DNA from: Chromobotia macracanthus
Lineage: Eukaryota; Chordata; Actinopteri; Cypriniformes; Botiidae
DNA length: 64,000 nt
NCBI GenBank assembly: GCA_036877525.1
Contig: JAZGTH010000125.1
Coordinates: 496,001-560,000, forward strand
Reading direction: 5' to 3'
Shown here: piece by piece, positions 55,501-57,599 of the stretch
How the letters are laid out: the number at the start of each line of letters is the position of its first letter
Numbering within the stretch: the stretch's first letter is position 1
Translations under genes and position numbers: made by a program
Notes under the pieces: generated by a model
The model's input: the letters and a program-made list of their open reading frames with translations, nothing else
Database searches by the model: none
What the model was told of the DNA's origin: nothing

Positions 55501-56195
55501 CTTTTAAGTTATTTTTCAAAATCATTTTTACAATTGCAGTGTAAAACTCATTTTTTTGTGGCGAATGGATCTGAAATGATCCAGTGCTGTCTGTTGCCTC
55601 AGGTAATCAACAGAAATGTTTCCTTAACTCATCTGCTGTTTTATTTTAGACATTTCAATTATCTGATAGTCTATCAATTGTTAGTGCTCGCTTTCATTAG
55701 AATACAGTATAGCTCACTCCTCACAAATGCACACAGACTGTATACTTTAGTTTTCTGCAGCAATCTGTGGGCACTGATTCTGTGCGTGCCTGCCCATGAT
55801 ACACTACACAGTACTGAGTGAAATATGCCCACTCCAACCGGTTTAAAAACTGCAGACAGGAGCTTAAATAACAAACTCAGCCCAAACACAAATCAGGGCT
55901 AAAATCCATGTTGAAGCTATTCAGCCTTGTGTCCAGCCAATAGTGTGGGAAGAACATACTAATATCCCCTCAGCATGTGTCTGACATCTGGTTAACATCC
56001 CAAAATTAATAACATTGAATTCACTGCTGATGTCACACACTAGTAAAACTGTAAACAGGCTTATGAACTCAGTGTGAATGACTCACCTGATAATATGACT
56101 TGATCTGCTGAAGGAGGATGGACAGGTTTTGAACGCGCAGCGTGGGATCATTGTTCACTTTCTTATAAGCTCTATGGACACTTGCTTTTGGATTT
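2625..56195 (-). CDS. ccdc88a: ccdc88a (Girdin/GIV), partial, 23 exons in window
   Basis: Girdin is a cytoplasmic scaffold that links receptors, heterotrimeric G proteins, Akt and actin, and supports cell migration. The exons encode, in order, most of the N-terminal Hook-type domain (e1-e5), a very long coiled coil rich in EN, LEKEN and LESEL heptads (e6-e22), and the start of the basic C-terminal region (e23), with WITLKMRKLIK followed by RERMRS. In mammals these correspond to a phosphoinositide-binding patch and the Akt site. All 23 exon junctions are GT-AG, phases agree throughout, and exon lengths sum to 4184 bases. The paralogue CCDC88C (Daple) is less likely because NWITLKMRKLIK, ESKDLFHVEQRQY and DQYKFYDPSPPR follow CCDC88A as I recall it. 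The start codon and the G-alpha-binding motif are off the window. Whether this is one of two fish ohnologues cannot be told. Confidence 0.92.
3220..3415 (+). mobile_element. Terminal fragment of a salmonid-type Tc1 element
   Basis: CAGTGCATTCGGAAAGTATT, then ATGTTACAGCCTTATTCC and ACCCCATAATGACAATGTG, is the same terminal sequence as the larger element starting at 50887. Only the left terminus is present here. Confidence 0.75.
3420..4201 (+). mobile_element. Second Tc1 family, left half, inserted in a Tc1 end
   Basis: It starts TA/CAGTCATGTGAAAAAATT, a terminal repeat of a different Tc1 family. A frame at 3977-4201 reads PRSGCPSKFTPRADRKMLKE and ASTIRKRLHKFNLHGR, the paired helix-turn-helix DNA-binding domain. 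The catalytic domain and right end are absent. The insertion point is a TA inside the preceding Tc1 fragment. Confidence 0.75.
4235..6480 (-). mobile_element. DIRS1-like retrotransposon relic
   Basis: The minus strand encodes degenerate DIRS1-type pieces. A reverse-transcriptase motif A (NLDWFAVIDLKDAYFTD) lies near 5674-5720. Closer to the 3' end, near 5255-5460, is a tyrosine-recombinase-like segment (STRQLYILK, then STLKMYIVAVAAQHV and RKSLGRHDLI). Many stops are present. The plus-strand ends (GGGAATAGAGGTTACATACC near 4260, CTTTTATACCCAGATATCTG near 6404) resemble fish DIRS terminal sequences as I recall them. No intact gene remains. Confidence 0.6.
6570..7310 (+). mobile_element. L2-like LINE 3' fragment
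   Basis: The frame carries MFQNAAARVLTRTKTHDHIS, LVLSTLHWLPIEQRINFK and LAPQYMSKLLSHYSLSHS, the C-terminal end of L2/Maui-type ORF2, followed by the L2 3' untranslated region (GGATCCAGACTTTATCCAGA). It is close in sequence to the copy at 33845-36815. Broken by stops. Confidence 0.8.
7311..8190. other. Intron e22-e23 sequence with an unidentified small open frame
   Basis: At 7355-7540 a 61-codon frame on the plus strand (PEEIHPQYLEHIGINADYIP, then YWELLYQQYAGRLTERV) looks protein-like but I do not recognise it, and it may be an old transposon piece. The rest shows no coding signal or repeat I can name. Confidence 0.3.
8191..8283 (-). CDS. ccdc88a: ccdc88a e22: end of coiled coil
   Basis: This 93-base exon completes Ile and encodes DKLNELRRQKEKLEEKIMDQ and YKFYDPSPPR, ending two bases into an Arg codon (donor AG/GTAAAT). 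It marks the transition from the coiled coil to the C-terminal regulatory region. A short GA repeat (8293-8308) lies just upstream of the acceptor. Confidence 0.95.
8403..8548 (-). CDS. ccdc88a: ccdc88a e21: coiled coil
   Basis: This 146-base exon starts LLSQLKGNLEEENRHLLDQI and ends ESKDLFHVEQRQY plus two bases of Ile. It is almost identical to mammalian CCDC88A, which supports the assignment over the paralogue. The donor is AT/GTGTGA. Confidence 0.95.
8897..9083 (-). CDS. ccdc88a: ccdc88a e20: coiled coil
   Basis: This 187-base exon completes Thr and reads LNSTYHQLLKDNELLQTDHK, then SKLRDQYQQLDITSTKLTNQ and CE. The acceptor is TTTGCAG and the donor GAG/GTATAC. A 10.8 kb transposon-filled intron separates it from e19. 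Confidence 0.94.
9084..9984. other. Intron e19-e20, left part
   Basis: It contains a perfect 31-base direct repeat at 9129-9159 and 9163-9193 (CTGCGAGATGCACTTAAGTT...). The rest is AT-rich, and I see no gene or named repeat. Confidence 0.5.
9985..11210 (+). repeat. Unnamed interspersed repeat (family X), plus copy
   Basis: It starts GGGGGTCAAGCCCTAAAAGG near 10038 and includes CAAGTCTATGGCAGCCCATG near 10120 and many ACTTGGTATG... phrases. A second copy lies in reverse orientation at 50140-50830. No coding frame is visible. It is probably a non-autonomous element, class unknown. Confidence 0.55.
11211..12409. other. AT-rich intron sequence with a small palindrome
   Basis: ATTAACAATATTATTGTTAA near 11470-11490 is a near-perfect palindrome. 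I see no gene, named repeat or coding frame in the remainder. Confidence 0.45.
12410..13765 (+). mobile_element. DIRS1-like retrotransposon relic, opposite orientation
   Basis: It begins with a gag-like cysteine cluster (CVKCG, then HSLCISCLGANY after a frameshift, near 12465-12540). It continues to a DIRS1-type reverse transcriptase: VDLKDAYCHTDIFPAHRKHL with RFAYQGTAY near 13110-13200, then PFGLSLALRVF. An RNase H-like segment follows (near 13410-13760: GLGAVSESRTKRRNWSPALK). The frame changes several times and has stops. It overlaps no host exon and points away from the gene. Confidence 0.65.
13775..17985 (+). mobile_element. L2-like LINE, long but broken copy
   Basis: It starts with the end of ORF1, an SGNH-esterase-like domain (SGPLPAYRGSEIYSRLLSLH, then RDGLHPSRGGAAVLS, 13850-14060). 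ORF2 follows: endonuclease start (LNIRSLSNKELIVNEIFADH, 14350-14520), then a reverse transcriptase in pieces (LLDLSAAFDTIDHKVLLDRL near 15940; GVPQGSVLGPIVFSLYML near 16120; FHCYADNTQLYISS near 16205, where the usual YADD has become YADN). The 3' end is GTAAAGCGGCTTTGAGACAA with an AATTGAATTGAA tail near 17970. A CT tract lies at 17170-17222. Confidence 0.85.
18290..18645 (+). repeat. LINE 3' end of another family
   Basis: It encodes a short ORF2 tail (NLPNSVQSATSLPTFKKQLK) and ends GTTGCTTTGGATAAAAGCGT then CTGCTAAATG, a tail seen widely in fish genomes. A shorter copy of the tail is at 26985-27110. Confidence 0.65.
18895..19310. repeat. CCTAGCAAC-type fish repeat
   Basis: Old repetitive sequence with phrases such as CCATGCCCTAGCAACCAATT, TACCCTAGCAATTATG and TGTTAGCATCATAG. 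Related phrases occur in the other orientation at 56868-56912 (GGTTGCTAGGGTACTG). Class unknown. Confidence 0.45.
19311..19870. other. Intron sequence downstream of e19
   Basis: It contains an ACTAGATAGAAACTATCTATCTAGT-like inverted repeat near 19332-19358. I see no gene. Confidence 0.4.
19871..20014 (-). CDS. ccdc88a: ccdc88a e19: coiled coil
   Basis: This 144-base exon completes Arg, reads YNQLLKQKTDLEQLEQELKS to YHKLKEEHH, and ends two bases into a Thr codon at AC/GTAAGG. The acceptor is GTGTGCAG. No open frame with its own ATG covers it, so it is easily missed. The phases on both sides fit e18 and e20. Confidence 0.92.
20015..20919. other. Intron e18-e19
   Basis: This 905-base intron has no coding signal or repeat that I recognise. 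Confidence 0.5.
20920..21197 (-). CDS. ccdc88a: ccdc88a e18: coiled coil
   Basis: This 278-base exon starts VENSTLSSQSSALMSQNAQL and ends in SLEVQHRSLEN plus two bases of an Arg codon (donor AG/GTACAA). The SEYEDLIGKHGELKSGHKSLE block is a clear Girdin match. Confidence 0.94.
21366..21527 (-). CDS. ccdc88a: ccdc88a e17: coiled coil
   Basis: This 162-base, phase 0-0 exon (54 codons) is rich in glutamine and reads AEKQALRMQVKQLESQ to ENNTTLQTQNANLQ. The acceptor is TTGTCCAG and the donor CAG/GTACGT. Confidence 0.94.
21846..22022 (-). CDS. ccdc88a: ccdc88a e16: coiled coil
   Basis: This 177-base, phase 0-0 exon (59 codons) reads VKKNYEALRQRREEECMARS to ELLKVKDRLIEVERN. An ARSSPSKGQED insert interrupts the heptads, as in mammalian Girdin (QSSPPISGED). 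The donor is AAC/GTATGT. Confidence 0.94.
22107..22245 (-). CDS. ccdc88a: ccdc88a e15: coiled coil
   Basis: This 139-base exon completes Arg and reads FKLLESKLESTLKSSLEIKV to NQQLRQELKT. The acceptor is CTGTCAG and the donor ACG/GTAACA. It matches the Girdin block that follows DDRYKLLESKLEST. Confidence 0.94.
22390..22517 (-). CDS. ccdc88a: ccdc88a e14: coiled coil
   Basis: This 128-base exon starts in phase 0 and ends two bases into an Arg codon. It reads ELVNEKLKTQQINNDLERLT and HELEKIGLNKEGL to EEESSDD. The acceptor is GGTACTGCAG and the donor AG/GTAATT. Intron e13-e14 is 90 bases. Confidence 0.94.
22608..23678 (-). CDS. ccdc88a: ccdc88a e13: large coiled-coil exon
   Basis: This 1071-base, phase 0-0 exon (357 codons) is the largest in the window. 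It encodes an uninterrupted heptad coiled coil from VKGLEQENEHLSLTIASLRQ to ATIDRKMLVTLRE, with repeated LEKEN/LELEN/LETEN motifs. RQRSQVSAEARVKDIEKEN and KKTERLEVRYQGLDTENQRL are near-identical to Girdin. The open frame extends a few codons past each splice site, but acceptor ATGGCAG and donor GAG/GTACAA define the exon. There is no stop or frameshift, so the gene looks functional. Confidence 0.95.
23679..24002. other. Intron e12-e13
   Basis: Plain AT-rich intron of 324 bases. I see nothing in it. Confidence 0.5.
24003..24140 (-). CDS. ccdc88a: ccdc88a e12: coiled coil
   Basis: This 138-base, phase 0-0 exon (46 codons) reads LEQLQVKLAADKDSLCNAES to LQENSDRQ. The LLKEKAQLEKTLQTLQENSD block matches Girdin directly before the large exon e13. 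Confidence 0.93.
24141..24595. other. Intron e11-e12
   Basis: Plain intron of 455 bases. No repeat or coding signal recognised. Confidence 0.5.
24596..24762 (-). CDS. ccdc88a: ccdc88a e11: coiled coil
   Basis: This 167-base exon encodes PQKSLGHEVNELTSSQLLKL and then EKENQMLMKTVEEMK to KDKQTLTQK, with donor AAG/GTCAGA. It appears a few residues shorter than the mammalian equivalent after VEEMK, judged from memory. Confidence 0.92.
25103..25310 (-). repeat. Minisatellite built from the e10 splice donor
   Basis: Four tandem units of about 53-55 bases start near 25103, 25157, 25210 and 25265. Each has a plus-strand core close to CTTCAGTGAGGTCAGGTGT preceded by TTTGGT. The last unit contains the true end of e10 and its donor (25286/25285). 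The other three lie in the downstream intron. On the minus strand the farthest unit keeps a GAAG/GTGCAC donor at 25122/25121. The next one in has AT in place of GT, and the one nearest the exon has GT displaced. Confidence 0.8.
25286..25433 (-). CDS. ccdc88a: ccdc88a e10: coiled coil
   Basis: This 148-base exon starts in phase 0 with ERDMERKRMEELLEENLTLE, contains MAQKQSMDESLHLGWELEQL, and ends one base into a Val codon (donor GAAG/GTACCA). An AT microsatellite begins about 55 bases upstream of its acceptor. Its donor lies in the last unit of a tandem array that continues into the downstream intron (25103-25310). Confidence 0.93.
25485..25580. repeat. AT and GATA microsatellite
   Basis: About 40 AT dinucleotides (25490-25560) run into GATA repeats (to 25580). 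Three to four copies of TTTCATCTGTTA (25445-25490) fill the space to e10, whose acceptor is at 25433. Confidence 0.9.
25581..25892. other. Intron e9-e10, distal part
   Basis: Plain intron beyond the microsatellite. Nothing recognised. Confidence 0.45.
25893..26039 (-). CDS. ccdc88a: ccdc88a e9: coiled coil
   Basis: This 147-base, phase 0-0 exon (49 codons) reads ELKEDNHVLLETKSMLEDQL to KNKIHDMEM. The acceptor is CTTACGTAG and the donor ATG/GTGAGA. Intron e8-e9 is only 79 bases. Confidence 0.93.
26119..26277 (-). CDS. ccdc88a: ccdc88a e8: coiled coil
   Basis: This 159-base, phase 0-0 exon (53 codons) reads NLHLLCDARSLRPYRDELDA, LREKAVKVDKLESEV and so on to IEFYRTRLE. The YRDELDALREKAVKVDKLE block is strongly conserved in the CCDC88 family. 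The donor is GAG/GTGTGA, a weaker +5 match than its neighbours. Confidence 0.93.
26455..26525 (-). repeat. tRNA-derived SINE fragment
   Basis: Read on the minus strand, AACCCAAAGGTTGCAGGTTC followed by AATACCCACTGC resembles the box B half of tRNA-derived SINEs common in fish. The box A half and the tail are not clear. Confidence 0.4.
26678..26759 (-). CDS. ccdc88a: ccdc88a e7: coiled coil
   Basis: This 82-base exon completes the split Leu codon and encodes EEKTEQLLDCRQELENMETE and SKKLQQE, ending in phase 0 at GAA/GTGAGT. Heptad spacing is clear. The sequence joins e6 and e8 without a gap relative to Girdin. Confidence 0.92.
26760..27571. other. Intron e6-e7 with a LINE tail
   Basis: At 26985-27110 the plus strand has TATGGCTGACGTTATTGCCT and ends CGGCTAAATGTCGAAATG, a decayed copy of the tail at 18290-18645. 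The remainder shows no feature. Confidence 0.55.
27572..27723 (-). CDS. ccdc88a: ccdc88a e6: linker and first coiled-coil segment
   Basis: This 152-base exon starts in phase 0 and ends two bases into a Leu codon. It encodes a variable linker with an ESPSIRCTES segment, then QHLSVELADAKAKIRRLRQE, nearly invariant in Girdin proteins. The acceptor is GATGTCAG and the donor CT/GTGAGT. Confidence 0.93.
27724..28395. other. Intron e5-e6 with an L2-like tail
   Basis: At 28245-28335 the plus strand reads CTGAAATAGGCTTTGCAACA and ends ATGCTATATAAATATATTTG, an L2-type 3' tail without the body. TGTTGTGTTGAC-type short repeats (28340-28390) lie between it and the e5 donor. Confidence 0.5.
28396..28536 (-). 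CDS. ccdc88a: ccdc88a e5: end of Hook domain and linker
   Basis: This 141-base, phase 0-0 exon starts VTHNQENVLDLQ, a conserved Girdin stretch, and ends HLKRLVDQRDQHAE, where the coiled coil begins. The acceptor is TTGTTGCAG and the donor GAG/GTACCA. The middle (LDESESVPLNKDTLYKHV) is more divergent from mammals. Confidence 0.93.
28679..28762 (-). CDS. ccdc88a: ccdc88a e4: Hook domain segment
   Basis: This 84-base, phase 0-0 exon encodes CERKEEYIDRIQNLDFDTQ and AAIAAHIQE, with acceptor GTGTTTAG and donor GAG/GTCTGA. The reading follows e3 directly and matches the end of the Hook domain. Intron e3-e4 is only 97 bases. Confidence 0.93.
28860..28918 (-). CDS. ccdc88a: ccdc88a e3: Hook domain segment
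   Basis: This 59-base exon completes the Glu codon, then reads QGLHEMRKLLLLLLGCAVQ. The LLLLLLGCAVQ run is a hallmark of the Girdin/Daple Hook domain. The acceptor is GTGTTTCAG and the donor CAG/GTGAGT. The acceptor region has been copied into the upstream intron (see 28911-29110). Confidence 0.94.
28911..29110 (-). repeat. Minisatellite built from the e3 splice acceptor
   Basis: About seven diverged tandem units of 30-36 bases have a plus-strand core near ACCTTGCTCTGAAACACAGC. The first unit spans the true acceptor of e3 (TTTCAG/AGCAAGG at 28919/28918). On the minus strand, later units keep acceptor-like ends: TTTTAG/AGTGAGG at 28983/28982, TTTCAG/AGCAACG at 29011/29010, and TTACAG/AGCGAGG at 29046/29045. 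The rest of the array is more diverged. Confidence 0.75.
29344..29480 (+). mobile_element. Tc1/mariner-like terminal fragment
   Basis: TACAGTGCTTTCCACAAGTA resembles the terminal repeat of a Tc1/mariner family different from the others here. No transposase frame follows. Confidence 0.45.
29481..30391. other. Intron e2-e3 stretch
   Basis: It contains a short duplicated phrase (GTGTGTAATAAGTTAATGC and GTGTGTAATAAGTTCCTC, 29758-29795). The right end may belong to the adjacent Tx1/L1-like LINE. No gene is seen. Confidence 0.4.
30392..31210 (-). mobile_element. Tx1/L1-like LINE fragment
   Basis: The minus strand encodes HSQSGFMKGRHISNYSELVN, then LILFLDVYKAFDTLEHDFMF (reverse-transcriptase motif A, DVYKAFD) and FGFVSVQTLYRNVNSNVSL. 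That order and spacing are typical of L1/Tx1-clade reverse transcriptases. The frame breaks near 30860 and a later part (30392-30862) continues in another frame. The endonuclease is absent. Confidence 0.75.
31600..31855 (+). repeat. Rex1-like LINE 3' end
   Basis: It ends TGGTTGGAATGACAATAAAC followed by CTTGACTTGACTTGA, a short tandem tail like those of the two Rex1-like copies at 41138 and 52309. Only the 3' untranslated region is present. Confidence 0.65.
31856..33508. other. AT-rich intron e2-e3 stretch
   Basis: No coding frame or named repeat. CATGTAAACACCAGATCAG and CATGTAAACATGGCTAG near 33058-33180 suggest a decayed DNA element. Confidence 0.4.
33509..33595. repeat. AAT-type microsatellite
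   Basis: Imperfect TAA/TGA trinucleotide run (AATAATGATAATAATAATAA) of about 85 bases. Confidence 0.9.
33845..36815 (+). mobile_element. L2-like LINE, 5'-truncated and broken
   Basis: It begins inside ORF2 (ACAGAAAGGCCATAAAAAGC, shared with the copy near 47705). It then shows reverse-transcriptase pieces: a truncated palm start near 34205-34500, LLVLFDFCAAFDAIDH (motif A, near 34550), VQYGIPQSSVLGPLLF (motif B, Ser instead of Gly, near 34720) and HCYADD (motif C, near 34825). The C-terminal part (34890-35630) is frameshifted. The 3' end (36770-36815) is ATGTAAAGCTGCTTTGAAGT with an AATTGAACTGAA tail. Confidence 0.82.
36816..37579. other. Intron e2-e3 stretch between two L2 copies
   Basis: ATACTGATATATCTGCCGAT near 36930 is a phrase of a common fish repeat. 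No gene is seen. Confidence 0.4.
37580..41137 (+). mobile_element. L2-like LINE, best-preserved copy
   Basis: ORF1 pieces include a coiled segment (RLEKVEKLITDLLEKQRAEN near 37805) and an esterase-like block (VVIGDSIVQHVH near 38085; DGLHP near 38320). ORF2 starts near 38640 with an endonuclease fragment (CLTETWLKPD) that has an internal deletion. It then runs open from 38928 to 40586 (552 codons): LLDLSAAFDTIDH (motif A), LPQGYILGPLLF (motif B) and FHCYADDTQLYI (motif C). The frame is lost near 40494, where comparison with the copy at 48195 shows 7 bases missing. It resumes at 40583-40975 (SRLDYCNALLGGC). A second LINE lies against its 3' end. Confidence 0.88.
41138..43510 (-). mobile_element. 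Rex1-like LINE with internal deletion
   Basis: The minus strand carries an apurinic-type endonuclease (ITAVYIPPQADTDQALKELY, then FIITGDFNRTNL and SDHSSVLLLPAYRQK, 43165-42600). It runs straight into the reverse transcriptase (AYRNNCSTVDAIALTLLTVL), so the thumb-side part of the endonuclease and the start of the polymerase are missing. Motif A is LFVDYTSAFNTI (near 42550) and motif C VKFADDTMVVGL (near 42270). The C-terminal end, SFFPQAVRLLNM, is at 41630. The 3' tail is TTGATTTGATTTGATA. A CA microsatellite lies at 41458-41491. The exact clade is uncertain (Rex1/Babar or I-related). Confidence 0.8.
43511..44099. other. Intron e2-e3 stretch
   Basis: AT-rich sequence without a recognised feature, between a LINE and a foldback element. 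Confidence 0.4.
44100..44940. mobile_element. Foldback MITE
   Basis: Two arms of about 110 bases are inverted copies: 44190-44300 and 44752-44862 (for example CAAGGTGAGGTTTTGCGTGA then CATCGACCTGTGAATGC on the right, its complement on the left). The arms are diverged by roughly 15 percent by eye. About 450 bases lie between them, including a GTGTTCTCACACTAGGCAC phrase. The outer ends are not certain. The structure suggests a non-autonomous DNA transposon, possibly hAT-like. Confidence 0.6.
45272..46363 (-). mobile_element. Tc1 element with long inverted repeats and deleted transposase
   Basis: Inverted repeats of about 205-210 bases (45272-45482 and 46160-46363) are flanked by TA on both sides (45270-45271, 46364-46365). 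The minus-strand frame (46087-45491, 198 codons) keeps the N-terminal DNA-binding region (GRRSPVCQQICEKIIEMF, then PSTVHNIIKRFKEYGG). It then jumps to the late catalytic core (FQGRPCIFQQDNAKPHSA, WPACSLDLSPIENVWRILKR). The segment with the first catalytic Asp is gone, yet the frame stays open. A full Tc1 transposase is about 340 residues. Confidence 0.9.
46364..46901. other. Intron downstream of e2
   Basis: Near 46640-46690 the phrase AGCATTTGGTAG is repeated three times. Otherwise no feature is seen. Confidence 0.45.
46902..46971 (-). CDS. ccdc88a: ccdc88a e2: Hook domain segment
   Basis: This 70-base exon encodes ETLQQLVMMSLPDVLVLGK and MPLS, starts in phase 0 and ends with the first base of a Glu codon (donor AGTG/GTATGT). 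It is isolated between introns of about 9.1 kb and 18 kb, both full of transposons. Confidence 0.95.
46972..47469. other. Intron upstream of e2
   Basis: At 47331-47398 lies a segment (minus strand GGTTGGTTAAGGCAGTCTGT, then AGTTAGTCAAGTATTAGTAG) whose relative sits at 29139-29215 in the opposite orientation. The remainder shows nothing recognisable. Confidence 0.5.
47470..48068 (+). mobile_element. L2-like LINE fragment with large internal deletion
   Basis: It begins within ORF2 (WNNKHTLTP-like region near 47600; KQTKLEIFHTAWKERVSNYG at 47655) and jumps after 47760 to the region after the polymerase (NNFLLLNSDKTEVLIIGPKP). The middle of the reverse transcriptase is missing. Related in sequence to the copy at 33845. 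Confidence 0.75.
48069..48895 (+). mobile_element. L2-like LINE 3' fragment, other subfamily
   Basis: AACAGAAGCTTTCTGAATAC matches the copy at 37580 (near 40376) better than its immediate neighbour. The frame at 48173-48451 reads HITKTAFFHLRNVAELHNIL and LVQNAAARVLTRSRKYN. Broken by a shift near 48420. It ends near 48895. Confidence 0.75.
48896..50139. other. Intron e1-e2 stretch with an unidentified open frame
   Basis: A 70-codon plus-strand frame (49366-49578: KRGDQEEENIFESSKQPTNF to EYFHRLRCGGI) is hydrophilic and not recognised. The sequence before it (49140-49365) also has low stop density. No splice context or family is evident. From 49620 on it is AT-rich. Confidence 0.3.
50140..50830 (-). 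repeat. Unnamed interspersed repeat (family X), minus copy
   Basis: On the minus strand GAGGTCTATGGCAGCCCATA, then GTTGTGAAATTTGTCACAC and GAGGACAGCCTAAAATGTTA, match the plus copy at 10115-10205. A near-perfect hairpin lies inside it (50564-50616). Confidence 0.55.
50887..55407 (+). mobile_element. Salmonid-type Tc1 element split by a LINE
   Basis: It starts TA/CAGTGCATGCGGAAAGTA (50887) and ends CTTTCTACATGCAGTG/TA (55407), with the target TA on both sides. The Tc1 sequence runs 50887 to about 52308 and resumes near 55228-55407. The intervening 2.9 kb is a LINE in reverse orientation. The transposase can be followed in pieces (VAASCCG near 51810, QQDNDSKHTA near 51960 and LESDLNPIEHF-like near 52060) but has many stops. 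Confidence 0.85.
52309..55227 (-). mobile_element. Rex1-like LINE inserted in a Tc1
   Basis: Minus-strand pieces in order: endonuclease (ATAVYIPPQPDTDLALSKLH, then IIVSGDFNKANLRQ; 54984-54295), a linker to the polymerase (VRKALKRVNIRKAAGPDGIP near 54010), then the reverse transcriptase: YRPVALTSLIMKVFERLI, LFIDYSSAFNTIIPHRLV (motif A), TGAPQGCILSPLLYSLYT (motif B), IIKFADDTVVMGLI (motif C). The C-terminal part is 53055-52627, ending RRSFFPQAIRHLN. Several frameshifts are present. The 3' tail (TTGACTCTTGACTC) is at 52309-52325. Confidence 0.85.
55408..56086. other. Intron downstream of e1
   Basis: No gene or named repeat recognised. Confidence 0.45.
56087..56195 (-). CDS. ccdc88a: ccdc88a e1: Hook domain segment
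   Basis: This 109-base exon has acceptor TTTTGACAG and donor CAG/GTGAGT. The reading begins in the last base of an Ile codon and includes KKVNNDPTLRVQNLSIL and ends at KSYYQ. This matches the Girdin Hook domain just before ETLQQL. It is the most 5' exon I can find. No exon for the preceding Girdin segment was found up to 64000. Confidence 0.93.
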
Positions 56196-57599
56196 CTGTC
56201 AAAACAAATAGGTCAAAACACTGAGTGGTGGATCTGAACATCTCAACACATCATCACTGATCTAAACAACGTGAGATATAACCTGCTTTAAAGGCGTCAT
56301 GAAGTGAGAAATAAATCTTCCCTTGGACATGTCAATTTGTTAATTGTTCTAGAAAAACTTGTTAAAAGTTTTCCAAGGCAAAATAAAGCGTACATGCCTA
56401 CAATAATGTAGTTTTAAAAGCACCTCGCCTGAGCGCCACATTTTAAAGATGCCTTTAAAAAAAAAAAAACCCAATTACATTGTTAATTTTTAATGTGTAC
56501 TTTTTTGTTAAAAAAGTTAAAGCTACTGTTTTGTGTCAATCCATGTGTATTTTGACCATAATCAATGCACTGTCACTTTAATTGTTAGCCGTACAGCAAA
56601 AATAGACTCGCTGCTGAAATGATCGCAGCACTGCTACACCACACTGCACCTGGAACGAACTGTATGCACCGCATCCGTATGCAGTGTGAAAACTCTAATC
56701 TGTTAACATGGGCACCGAAAAAATACGCCACTGCATGTCCACCGGATATGCGTGCAGTGTAAAACAGGCCTAAGTCTCTATGACATTCTGATGCACAGCT
56801 ATGACATCACAAAATTTAGCCCAACGTTAAGCCTATGGGATTTTTTTTTCAATGGAAGTCTATGGGCGGTTGCTAGGGTACTGTAACTAGTTGCTAGGGC
56901 ATGGCTATGCACCCACCCCTCAAGTCTCTACGACATTTCTTGCAAACCCCTTGATTTTACCCCTTATTTATGGGTTTACGACAAACACTGTGGGACAAGT
57001 TATATATGTTTGTCCGAGTATGAAAAAAGTGTGAAAAAGTGTAACAGTGATGCTTTGCAAGCGCCATTAAAAACAAATAAAAACAGAAAGAATATTCATA
57101 TCTATCCCAGAATAAGGCATGTACTACTTTTTGTCTGCTCTGGTGAACAAGTTGAGTGAAAAGTAACTAGGCTATAAAATTGGCTATAGAACCTGTAGTA
57201 TCACTGGAGTCATGATGAAAACGATAAACAAATGATAGTAAATAAGATTTCATATTTCTCACACATACAATATGTTTCAATAAATTTGTATTAGAAATAT
57301 GGACTTTATTACCAATTTGTTACCAATGCCTAGTTACTTTTCACCCACCCTGTAGTAACAATAAACCCTGCACTGCAGCCGAACAGACATTACAAATCCA
57401 GAGAAACATAAAATGTCAATTATTATATTTGAAACAATTCGATTTTTTAAAAACATAATATTAGGATTACAAGAAGTTAAGCATAGCTTTTGTAAACATT
57501 AGACAAAACGTGTTAAAAATGTTTTATTGTAATCAATTTTTGTCTGATGCCAGCTAGCAACAGCCACACCTGTTAGCACACACAAGAGCACATGAAGGT
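56196..57599. other. Intron upstream of e1
   Basis: A probable decayed hAT-like MITE (GCACCGCATCCGTATGCAGT to ATGCGTGCAGTGTAAAACAG, about 56560-56775) and a GGTTGCTAGGGTACTG repeat phrase (56868-56912) are present. No exon for the preceding part of the Hook domain was found. Confidence 0.4.
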
